NCBI GenBank assembly: GCA_905221615.1
Contig: CAJNDT010006202.1
Coordinates: 598,501-662,500 of the forward strand
Length of the DNA stretch: 64,000 bases
Direction: 5' to 3'
Source: Symbiodinium sp. CCMP2592
Lineage: Eukaryota; Sar; Dinophyceae; Suessiales; Symbiodiniaceae
In this document: in pieces, positions 33,267 to 41,847 of the stretch
How positions within the stretch are numbered: position 1 is the stretch's first letter
How the letters are laid out: every line of letters begins with the position of its first letter
The notes under the pieces: model-generated
The model's database searches: none
What the model saw: the letters and a program-made list of their open reading frames with translations, nothing else
Told to the model about the DNA's origin: nothing
Program-made: the position numbers and the translations under genes

Positions 33267-34029
33267 GTTGTGTGACTTGCTTTGTTTGATGGTGGGGGTC
33301 TTTAGAGGGCATTTGCAGGGCTCTTGGGCTGCTTGTGAGGGAAAGACCCAGAGGCAACACAACCTGTGGTAAAAGTCGTTTTGGTTTTCAGAGAGAAGCC
33401 CCAAGCGACACACCCTAAATGGCCAATTGTAAAGAAGGCTCCTTTGTCCTTCAGGAAAACCCGAAGTACATAAATACTGTACTGTCCCGACCCTTTCGTC
33501 TTTAAGGAAATTCCCGATAAGCCCTAGAGCCCTAGAAGCCGTATTGCAAGGGGCTGATTGGGCCTGTCCCCTGACCCCCCATGTTCATTACTATTGTACA
33601 TACTCAGGCTTCCAAAAATCGGTTCAACAGACTGCGCCAAATGGCTTCATGGCCCTTCGGGGAACCTCTGTTTTAGAACCTTATAGAACCCCCAAAAACA
33701 ACATCAACCGTATAAATCCCCAGCCCCCATGAAACCTTATTTAACAAGCCTATAAAGCCCTGATTGAAGCTGACCAAACGAATTACATGGAACCCTTCTG
33801 GTGTAGAGCCCATAAAACAAACAACGTCCTTAAAAACTAGACTAGTAATCCTTTGTCGAACCCGTTAGACACTCACAAAATCGTTGCAATCACCGATACC
33901 GATGCCCTTATAAACCCTAAACCCCCACCTAAACCTCTAAACCCTCAATTCAACCCTAAACCCCTAAACCCCCAGATTCCCTAAGCCCCTAAACCCTAGA
34001 TTCCCGAAGCCCCAAAACAAGGTCCCCAG
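33267..34029. other. no firm gene; scattered CCCTAAA copies
   Basis: Weak + ORF at 33544-33732 not supported. CCCTAAA-type repeats occur from 33.90 to 34.02 kb, in the opposite orientation to the array that starts at 34141. Confidence 0.5.
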
Positions 34030-34135
34030 AATTCGCCTCATCCAAAAAGCAGGCCCTGCGTCGGCTCCCACGACTCCGCGCAGCGAAACCTCGCTGGGCT
34101 CCTGGGAGGCTGTGGACTTCGAGGCTCCGAAGTAA
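34030..34135 (+). CDS. C-terminal exon, unknown protein
   Basis: Acceptor TCCCCAG at 34028-34029, then a frame reading RLIQKAGPASAPTTPRSETS and LGSWEAVDFEAPK to stop TAA 34133. The other two + frames are less plausible. It sits six bases before a telomere-type array. Confidence 0.48.
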
Positions 34136-34140
34136 CGGGG

Positions 34141-34260
34141 GGCCTTAGGGTTTAGGGTTTAGGGTTTAGGGTGTAGGGTTTAGGGTTTAGGGTGTAGGGT
34201 TTAGGGTTTAGGGTGTAGGGTTTAGGGTTTAGGGTTTAGGGTTAAGGGTTTAGGGTTAAA
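34141..34260. repeat. interstitial telomere-type TTTAGGG array
   Basis: About 16 head-to-tail units, mostly TTTAGGG with TGTAGGG variants recurring every few units. TTTAGGG is the telomere repeat reported for dinoflagellates and plants. Confidence 0.9.
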
Positions 34261-35700
34261 CCCAATAAGGAGCCAAGATGGACACTTTTCATCCTACCCC
34301 CAAGTTTAGGGTTTAAGTTCAGAGGAACATCCAGGCGGGATTCGCACAAGCCTGTGCAACAAGTTCAGGGGTTTAGGGGTGACGGTTTAGGAGTTTAGGA
34401 CTAAAGTTTTTGGTTTTAGGGGATAGGGTTTAAGGATTTGGGTCAGGGTTTAGGAGCTTAGGGTTCAGGAGTTTAGGGTTTTGGGGTTTGGTTCAAGTTT
34501 GGGTTCAGGGTTTAGGGAGTCGAGGTTTTTGAGTTTAGGGAGAGGGCTTGGGGTGGTTTTTTCTTGCCTTCACAGGACTTTGGGTTCGGGGGCCCTTGAG
34601 CTTTCACATGTCGTTTTACTTTTCCTGTAAAGGGTTCAGGGTTTTGGGGGCCCCATGGGCTTTCAGATTTTGTCTTTGGTTTGATGTTTCGTTTAAAGGA
34701 ACTATGACGTCTGGGGGCATTTCGGGCTTAGGAATGACGCAGTTTATAGGGGTTAGAGCTCGTGTTTTTCTTAGGGTTCCTTTAGAGGGGATTGGGAGGG
34801 TTTAGGGTTTGGGTCTAGAGGTTGAGGGTTTAGATTGGCCTTTGTGCGTCGACACGCCCTGGTTTACACCGGCTCTTTTTGAACGCCCCTTTAAAAGCCT
34901 AAGGCTTTATAGTGCCTTCTGGCTTTACAATCTGGCGGTTTGTAGGGTCTAGGGTTTTAGTTTAGGGTTGTGCAAATTAGCGTTTTGCTTTGGGTTCTTA
35001 GGGCTGAGCTGTTGTAGAACATACTGATTCATGGGCTTCCTTCAGTGCAAAGAGTTTATTCGCAGGCCTACGGCTCTGTGGTGTTGTAGGCGTTCGGGGT
35101 TTACGGTGTTGAAATTGAAAAAGAGTGGTTTACACGGGCTCTTTAGAATACTTGTTGGCTAGGTCGATGAGTTCTAATCAAGCGATGACGGGTTTGTGTA
35201 ACTTGTGTAGGGTTTCGATGGGCTTCACGAGGCGGTACAGAAGTATATCCAAAGGGTTATAAGTAGCGTGGCTTCTTGGGGCCAACTACTTTCGGCCTGT
35301 TGGGTTGTTATAGGGTTGCTATGGGATTTGCAAGTTTTTGTTCTGAGGGGTTTCAAGTACTTGCAGGGGTTAGTGTTGAGAATTTGGGGTGCTGGGTTTG
35401 GTGCTTGAATGGAGCTGTAAGTGGGGCGATACCAAGTGCTTCTTCAGTGCTTTTGTCTGCCGGGTGAGGGGGGGGAGCCTGACAGGTAGGTAATAGTAGC
35501 TTTGCAAGAGATGCAAGCCAAGGGCCTGGCAAGTGCAGGCGGTGTATGGTGCTGTACTTGCTGACACAGGTTGAAACCAAACAGGCCAGGGTGTGTTAGA
35601 ACTATTAGCTAGTGTTTTCGCTCAATGCCGCTGAGTGCTCAAGCCTTGAGATCAACCTCCGTTATAAGCTATGAAAGCCCGTAGAAAACCGAAGTGCACG
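34261..35700. other. degenerate TTTAGGG-rich, T/G-rich spacer
   Basis: Many single TTTAGGG-like words in one orientation. The Phe/Leu/Gly-rich frame at 34548-34805 follows from this composition and is not called. Confidence 0.6.
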
Positions 35701-35707
35701 GCTTTGC

Positions 35708-35845
35708 ATGCAGTATGTACTTCGAGACTATTCACAGCCTGCCTGCCTCCAAGTCTCTCGAGATGAAGCTGTAGGATGGTTGCGAACGCTGCCTGCGCTA
35801 CCTCCAACTGCACATGACACCAAGCCTAGCATGCTCTACCCATAG
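35708..35845 (+). CDS. 45-residue ORF or exon
   Basis: ATG 35708 to TAG 35843. Reads MQYVLRDYSQPACLQVSRDE then AVGWLRTLPALPPTAHDTK. A GTAGGA donor lies inside, so it may be spliced. No competing frame is as good. Confidence 0.42.
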   Translation: MQYVLRDYSQPACLQVSRDEAVGWLRTLPALPPTAHDTKPSMLYP

Positions 35846-35933
35846 ACCCCATAGTAGTTCCTCTTTGGGATTACCTTATAGTATTATAGTATTCTAAATA
35901 TGAACCCCAAGAAGGAACTGCTATGGGGCCAAT
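35846..35933. repeat. hairpin-forming inverted repeat (MITE-like)
   Basis: The arms CCCCATAGTAGTTCC... (from 35848) and ...GGAACTGCTATGGGG (to about 35931) are near-perfect reverse complements, about 23 bp each. They flank an AT-rich loop with TATAGTATTATAGTATTC. Confidence 0.75.
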
Positions 35934-36196
35934 GGGTATCCCAGAATAGACCAAGTCTGTCACACTAGCTCGGCTGTCGGCAGGAGGAGGATGAAGACAT
36001 TCAGATGGCCGGGGCCTTCGCACACAATTCTTCAGCACGCAGCGTTAGGGCCCTTAGGGTTTTGGCTTGTCCGTGTAGGGATCGAGCTGCGCAGGATGTG
36101 CATGAACATGTTTTTCACACAAAATCCTATTTGCAGACCTTTGGCTGAAGCGATTCGACGAGTTACCCGGGTACAGCAGACTTGGCAGCAGGGATC

Positions 36197-37771
36197 ATGA
36201 CCGCTGCCGAGGGTGCCGTGAAGGAAGCACAGTCTCCTTCCCAATGGTGCCGGGTAACTGCCTTTGCCGGCATTGCTTTGGCCACGTGTTTGCTGGCACC
36301 GCTTGCACTCTCGTGCGATGCTCGGTCTGCTCTGACCGGTGAGCTTTGCGCACCAGCGGCCGACTCTGTCAGCTTGCGAGGACGACGCCTCCATGGCGAT
36401 GACAAGGAGCATGACGAGCATTCTGACAAGGAGCACGCCAAGGAGCACGATACGGAGCATGCCAAGGAGCACGACAAGGGTCATGTCACGGAGCATGCCA
36501 AGGAGCACGTGAAGCATGAGGCCAAGGAGCATGCCAAGGAGCACGACAAGGATCATGCCACGGAGCATGCCAAGGAGCACGTGAAGCATGAGGCCAAGGA
36601 GCATGCCAAGGAACACGACAAGGATCATGAGGAACACCATGCGAAGCATCACGAGGTCCACCACGAGGTTCACCATGTGGTCCACCATCTGCACGACTCG
36701 GATTCTAGCCCGACCTACATCGTGCATCACTACTACGGCGACCATCATCCATCGAATTTCTACGACGGTGGCTACTACGGTGGGCATGGTCTGTTCTCCG
36801 GAGGGAGCATCGACTGCTCCAATGCCGACAATTGGTACTATTCCTGGGATGCCCACAAGAAGCGTGTTTGTTGCCAATTTGCACATGTGGGATGCCCCGG
36901 AACCTGGAGGGGATCGCACCACTACTATGGCAGCTTCCCTAATGGCAAGGGCCCTGCTTATGTGGGCGACTTGGTCGGTTCTGACGCAATCGGTGCTACC
37001 CACTGGGTCGAGTCCGACACCGCCGATGGCGATGACTACATGAACGGCAAGGGTCCTGCTTATGTGGGTGACCTCATGACAGACTCCGACACCGTGGATG
37101 GCGATGACTACATGAACGGCAAGGGTCCTGCTTATGTGGGTGACCTCATGACAGACGGCGACACCGTGGATGGCGATGACTACATGAACGGCAAGGGTCC
37201 TGCTTATGTGGGTGACCTCATGTCAGACGGCGACACCGTGGATGGTGATGAGTTCGTGAATGGCAAACGTCCTGCCGACGTGTCCGACCTCATGACCGAC
37301 GGCGACACCGTGGATGGTGATGAGTTCGTGAATGGCAAACGCCCTGCCGACGTGTCCGACCTCATGACCGACGGCGACACCGTGGATGGTGATGAGTTCG
37401 TGAATGGCAAGCGCCCTGCCGACGTGTCCGACCTCATGACCGACGGCGACACCGTGGATGGTGATGAGTTCGTGAATGGCAAGCGCCCTGCCGACGTGTC
37501 CGACGTCGGCACAGTCGAGGGCGATGAGTTCGTGAACGGCATTGGCCCCGCCGATGTGTCCGACCTTATGACAGACTCCGCCGACGTCGGCACGGTCGAG
37601 GGCGACGAGTTCGTGAACGGCAAGGGCCCTGCTGACGTGTCCGGCTTCATGTCAGACTCAGACATGAACACCATTTCTGGGGATGACACGGTTGAAAGCC
37701 CGGGTCCGGACACCGTTGATGGTGATGCCGTTGTGGACGATGATGACGTCTCGCTCGAGAAGAAGAAGTGA
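36197..37771 (+). CDS. secreted His-rich/Asp-rich tandem-repeat protein
   Basis: An intronless 524-codon ORF. ATG 36197 is preferred over the upstream TTG at 36182 because it puts a signal segment (VTAFAGIALATCLLAPLAL, about residues 20-38) near the N-terminus. Residues about 70-160 are His/Lys/Glu/Asp repeats (units such as EHAKEHDKDHATEHAKEH) ending in HHEVHHEVHHVVHHLHDSD. A small Cys domain follows (about 205-235: CSNADNWYYSWDAHKK, VCCQFAHVGC). From about residue 250 come tandem units of mostly 24 residues, first NGKGPAYVGDLMTDGDTVDG then NGKRPADVSDLMTDGDTVDG, with shorter divergent units near the end. The tail is acidic and ends in EKKK. The His-rich part suggests divalent metal binding and the DGD/DVDG units suggest calcium or mineral binding. 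Both are inference. The Cys block recalls W...K..CC...GC modules in dinoflagellate secreted proteins (memory, unverified). No introns in an intron-rich window suggests a retroposed copy. Confidence 0.88.
   Translation: MTAAEGAVKEAQSPSQWCRVTAFAGIALATCLLAPLALSCDARSALTGELCAPAADSVSLRGRRLHGDDKEHDEHSDKEHAKEHDTEHAKEHDKGHVTEHAKEHVKHEAKEHAKEHDKDHATEHAKEHVKHEAKEHAKEHDKDHEEHHAKHHEVHHEVHHVVHHLHDSDSSPTYIVHHYYGDHHPSNFYDGGYYGGHGLFSGGSIDCSNADNWYYSWDAHKKRVCCQFAHVGCPGTWRGSHHYYGSFPNGKGPAYVGDLVGSDAIGATHWVESDTADGDDYMNGKGPAYVGDLMTDSDTVDGDDYMNGKGPAYVGDLMTDGDTVDGDDYMNGKGPAYVGDLMSDGDTVDGDEFVNGKRPADVSDLMTDGDTVDGDEFVNGKRPADVSDLMTDGDTVDGDEFVNGKRPADVSDLMTDGDTVDGDEFVNGKRPADVSDVGTVEGDEFVNGIGPADVSDLMTDSADVGTVEGDEFVNGKGPADVSGFMSDSDMNTISGDDTVESPGPDTVDGDAVVDDDDVSLEKKK
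36404..36690. repeat. in-gene His/Lys/Glu minisatellite
   Basis: Tandem 12-to-36-nt units of the GAGCATGCCAAGGAGCAC type within the coding frame. Two near-identical blocks (about 36469-36540 and 36541-36612) point to recent duplication. Confidence 0.85.
36943..37650. repeat. in-gene 72-bp tandem repeat
   Basis: About nine units, period 72 nt in the regular part (37035-37490). The three central NGKRPADVSD units are almost identical at the DNA level. All length changes keep the frame. Confidence 0.9.
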
Positions 37772-38032
37772 AGACGATAACATGCACAGAGGGCGGAGGA
37801 CAAAGTCCTCTCGCAACTTTCAATTTTCAAGAGCCACGAGGGTGAAACTCCCCACATGTGAATGCCATATAAAATGGTTCACCAAGGCATCATCACATTC
37901 AGTACTGGGGGTTGCCTAGGGACAACTTCACGGAGTCAAGCCCACTGTGGCTCTGCTGCTTGGGATCCACGAGCTGTCTCGCATCCGTCACACTTCATCA
38001 TACTTAATGACTGTCTTTGCATGCCTATGTAG

Positions 38033-38116
38033 TCATTGAGAGTGACATGTACGAACATGCTTGCTTGAACTTGGCCAAGACATGCGTGCGGCATGTGGAC
38101 TTCCCATGGCTCACAG
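38033..38116 (+). CDS. exon candidate, unknown protein
   Basis: Acceptor TATGTAG (38031-38032). Reads IESDMYEHACLNLAKTCVRH then VDFPWLTGR to a GC donor. The antisense frame is also open for 136 codons and reads protein-like, so strand choice rests on the + bias of the window. Confidence 0.3.
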
Positions 38117-38639
38117 GCCGCAGGCGAACAAAGTCTTTTAGGCCCACGAAGATCTTGTAGTTGCTTCGCTTTGACATCCTTGAGACGCACACTTGCCCAC
38201 CAGTTTCTCTATGCAGAGTTCGCCTTTTGCGGCCGTATTTCCTTGATACTGTCTGTAGTTGTAGCCACTTTCGCCAGTGCTGAGGTTGCTCAGATCGCAT
38301 GGTGCTTAGGGCTTCCGCACTTTTTTCGTACTTTGTGGCATCATAGTTGTGATGTCTGCAACCTCCGAACCCGCGCAGTCCTATTGTGCCACACAAACCT
38401 ACACTGCTCGCTTCGGCCTGCGATGTCAGAGCCAAAGCATGCGAAAACTGTGCTTGTGCCGTGCTGCACCGTGCAGTGCCAGCAGACCCGGACCACTGCT
38501 AGCAGTCGCAGTAGATGTAATTTCGTTTTCGTCGGACCGCAGAACAAGCGACTGCCCTATCCCGGGCTCTGACTCAGGTCGAGAGGGACGAGGATATGCC
38601 TCGTGAAGGACCGATGGGCTTCGAAGGGCAGAAACTGCC

Positions 38640-38715
38640 ATACCCCTAAACCCAAATATACTACACCAAAATAGTACACTATTATAGTACCCTATTATAG
38701 TACCCCTAATATACA
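38640..38715. repeat. TATAGTACCC repeats
   Basis: Several copies of TATTATAGTACCC-like words, related in flavour to the AT-rich dispersed repeats. Confidence 0.5.
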
Positions 38716-39236
38716 ATGCTTTCAGCCGTGGTCTTGCCAACAGACTCGGAGTCATTTGTCGAGAGCTAAGGATGAATGTGGGATTGTGTGCAAGGTTTAT
38801 CGGGTCGCTCTCGTTTTGAGACAAGTTCGTGGACATCTATGCCTATCTGAAGAAATTTGACATTCTTGTCGCCAGCTGAACCTAGCTAGTGCGACAACAT
38901 GCATGCTGCAACAGCTGGTTTCCGCAGTCGTTTGCACCGCGTGCACTGAAAGCTAAGATGCCCCGGGCCTTGCAAGGAGTCTTGAATGCCGTGGAGGGCC
39001 CAACCCACATGGTCCTTGTCTACCCACGGACCTGAACCGCTGAGCTCTTCATCCATCAGCCTTGCAAATAAATATACATCAGTATACATTTATTTATATG
39101 CATGTATTCACACTTGTAGTCACAAATGTGTCTGTCTATAAGCACTGATACATGTGTCACCCAACACGATACTCGTTAATTTTTCTATAGCAAAAGCATA
39201 CCCCACAACCCCATTTTGTCCATCATGCGCACGCAG

Positions 39237-40150
39237 GAGTAGCTTCTGCAACAAAGGCTGCGGAGTCCTTGGTACAGGACGAGGACGAATCAGCACTGGA
39301 GGCCTGCATGCAACGAAAGTACAGCCCAACCCATCCCCCTCTATGCACTACGAAATGCAGAGGCGTAGGCAGACCGTGCGGGCTTTCTCTCTAGACTCTG
39401 GTAGGCTTTGTCGTTGGGGCTAAGGGGCACCCCCTCGAGCAGTTGTGAGGAGCTTTATATTCAGACGGCTGTCGCTTTCACAGGTGGCTCATACTAGTAG
39501 GCAGAACCCGTGAAAGTACAGGTGTCACGGAAGCTTGGGCTTGTCCTTCTCACGGTACCAATCGCTTCTTTGCATCGCTGCAGGCCACTCAAGCTGCAGA
39601 AGGCAGGCGGGTAAGATAGGGGTCAATATCTCAAGAAACATATCCCCTGAGAGGCCCTATTTGCTAGGTTGTTTTATCTTGTAGCCAAAATCCTATTCTA
39701 ATTCTGATCCTGGCTGCTTCAGGGTCCAGAAATCCGGAGTCGTGCCCGGCCTTTATACTTCAACTTCGCCAGTGCACAGAAAATGCTGATTCCAGCCACA
39801 TGTTTGCTTCGACGACTATTCCATGTCTGAACATCCGTAGTTTCACAGTTGGCTATGCAGGAGCCAACGTCATTGTGACCTGGGTTGGCCAGCACTCATC
39901 AACATGACCATCAGCCGCGTGTGAATCGTCAGCACTGCCGCCGGAGTTTGGCAGCATCAGCTGCGTGGTAGCTTCTAGCATTCTAGCGGCGAACGCAGGT
40001 GTGACCCAGGAGGTCGAGACCGTGGTGCCTGATGAAGAGATCGAGGATCGGGAGCCGACACGCCCAGCGCCCTTTCCCAGTTCAGCGGAAAATCAGCGGA
40101 AACTTTCAACAGTTTGGGGGACAGAGACATCAAGCTCACACCAACCATGA
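39237..40150 (+). CDS. multi-exon gene, 3' end, acidic tail
   Basis: Exon 39237-39318 (acceptor CGCACGCAG, donor GTACAG) reads VASATKAAESLVQDEDESAL then EACMQRK. Exon 39723 to roughly 39860 (acceptor GCTTCAG) reads SRNPESCPAFILQLRQCTEN and later FTVGYAGANVIVTWVGQHSS. The last exon, about 39999-40150 (acceptor GAACGCAG), reads VTQEVETVVPDEEIEDREPT to stop TGA 40148. Phases between the pieces are not reconciled, so exact joints are uncertain. No family is recognised. Confidence 0.52.
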
Positions 40151-40469
40151 TCCGAATGAGAAGCCTGCTCTATTCAAACCGCACTTGGTAACATGACTGT
40201 TTTACCGGTAATGTGAGCTGTGGGTTTCTTGTGTCTTGAGTGTTGGTGTAGGGGTAGCAGGAGCAGTTGCAGGAGGAAGTGTAGTCGTCGGCAAATTGCC
40301 GCCGCTACTGTTAACAGCTGCTACAACTGCTCCCGCTGTAACATCACACCGCACGATTTTGCTTAATTTTGACTACTGACATGTCACTACTATAGCTGCT
40401 TGGGCTACTGCTATTGTTACTCCTGTCGCTGTTCCTGCTATACTACTGAGACCACTACGATGGCGACGA

Positions 40470-40588
40470 CGACTACTGCTAATGCTGCTGCTGCAGCCGC
40501 TGCTGCCGCTGCTGCCACTCCTGCCGCTCCTGCTCCTGCCACTGCCACTGACTGTTCCTGCTCCCTCTCCCTGCTGCTGCTGCTGCTG

Positions 40589-40629
<41 letters not shown>

Positions 40630-40710
40630 GCTGCTGCTGCTCCTGCTCCTCCTGCTCCTGCTTTTGCTCCTGCTGCTGCTGCCTCGACTGCTGCTGCTGC
40701 TGCCGCTACC
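40470..40710. repeat. CTG/CTC/GCC trinucleotide tract
   Basis: About 240 bp of imperfect CTG and CTCCTG units. The poly-Leu + frame and poly-Ser/Arg - frame here are artefacts. Confidence 0.88.
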
Positions 40711-41059
40711 ACTACCACTTGTAAAATCTTGCCACCACCACCGTCGCAACCACCACCGCCAGCCCCACCACGACGACTACTCCACCATAGTCACCTCTGC
40801 AACACTGCGAAGACATCGGTACAACCACGACGCCGACTATACTACCTACCACTGCCTGCGACTCCCGGACCTACTATACTGAATATTTGCAAATCGTATG
40901 ACCTGCGTATGACTGCTGTAGCTGTAGCCCATGCCACGGCGGCAGCGGTGACGAGACCTACTGCCAGTACAGAACGAGTTTGCGACGACCACCTAGGTCG
41001 ATTATCACGTCACGCATAGCATCTTCCAGTGCCGACAGTGCCAACATCCACATGGGAGT

Positions 41060-41150
41060 CTCCGAAAACTAGGGGAACCTTATTTTGGGGGCCTTATAAT
41101 AAGGATCCTACTATTCAGGGCACTATATCAGGGTCGCCTATTTTGGGAAA
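41060..41150. repeat. AT-rich dispersed repeat fragment
   Basis: CTTATTTTGGGGGCCTTATAATAAGGATCCTACTA... resembles the flanks of the CCCTTTAAAGGG family. Confidence 0.45.
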
Positions 41151-41185
41151 CTCCCAAATCACAACGTTACATTACACTTCTTCAG

Positions 41186-41806
41186 GAGCCACCGGAAGGG
41201 CTGTCAGCGGCCTCAGAGGAGGCGAAGTGGGAGAGTTGTCGGGGTGTGGAGCTCGTGAAGACCAGGGAGTCTGCTCTCCACATTGCAGCTTCTGAAGATA
41301 GGGAGTGACCAACATTTGCTCAATTTTGTGGTCGGTGGGGGAGGTGGGGTGTGACATAGTCCAGCTTGAGCCTTTGGCTAGGCTTCCAATTGCGATTTGG
41401 GATGTAAGCTGAAGCTTCCTGGGTCGTGTTGTTGTTATTCCTCACTGGGCAGCAACAAACCGAGGCCTCAGCAGAATGTGAAATTTGTCAGCCCGGATGC
41501 GGTCATCGGACCTCGAACCAGCACAGTCCAAGCGCGCTGCGCCTGAAAGGCTGCATGTACAGATTAAGACTGTGACCCACTTTTCGCCTTCCACGTGTTC
41601 ATGATGTTGGAAGCAGTCCTTAAGAGGGACATCCCCAAAAGCTGCCCAGATACGATGCGAAGGTCAGCCGAGTGAGAGCAATCCCAAGGCCCAAACCTTA
41701 TCAGAGTGTTGCGGAGCAGCCACGTGGCAGGCTGGAATGGCTGAGCAGGAAGCGACAGCTGAACTCACTACCGAGGAGAAGGCTTGAAGCTTCCATAATC
41801 GGTTAA
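41186..41806 (+). CDS. three-exon gene end, unknown protein
   Basis: Exon 41186 to about 41305 (acceptor CTTCAG, phase 0) reads EPPEGLSAASEEAKWESCRG then VELVKTRESALHIAASEDR. Exon 41569-41662 (acceptor ATTAAG, donor AG/GTCAGC) reads DCDPLFAFHVFMMLEAVLKR then DIPKSCPDTM. Exon 41731-41806 (acceptor GTGGCAG) starts with the base that completes an Arg codon and reads LEWLSRKRQLNSLPRRRLEA to stop TAA. The second and third exons join in phase. A further candidate at 41497-41604 (MRSSDLEPAQSKRAAPERLH) overlaps and is not included. Function unknown. Confidence 0.58.
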
Positions 41807-41847
41807 AGTTCTTGGACCCGATGTTCTCTGCATAGCTTTCAGCCTCC

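Noticed and set aside
34548..34805. 85-codon + ORF with hydrophobic stretches
   Set aside because: Derived from degenerate TTTAGGG and T/G-rich sequence; low complexity.
36056..36072. TTTTGGCT string upstream of the intronless gene, like the end of the dinoflagellate spliced leader
   Set aside because: Only eight bases match and the following CAAG is absent; not enough for a relict leader.
41737..41781. ATG-started MAEQEATAELTTEEK, a calmodulin-like N-terminus before the EF-hand exons
   Set aside because: The overlapping frame in exon 41731-41806 joins in phase to 41569-41662 and explains the segment better.
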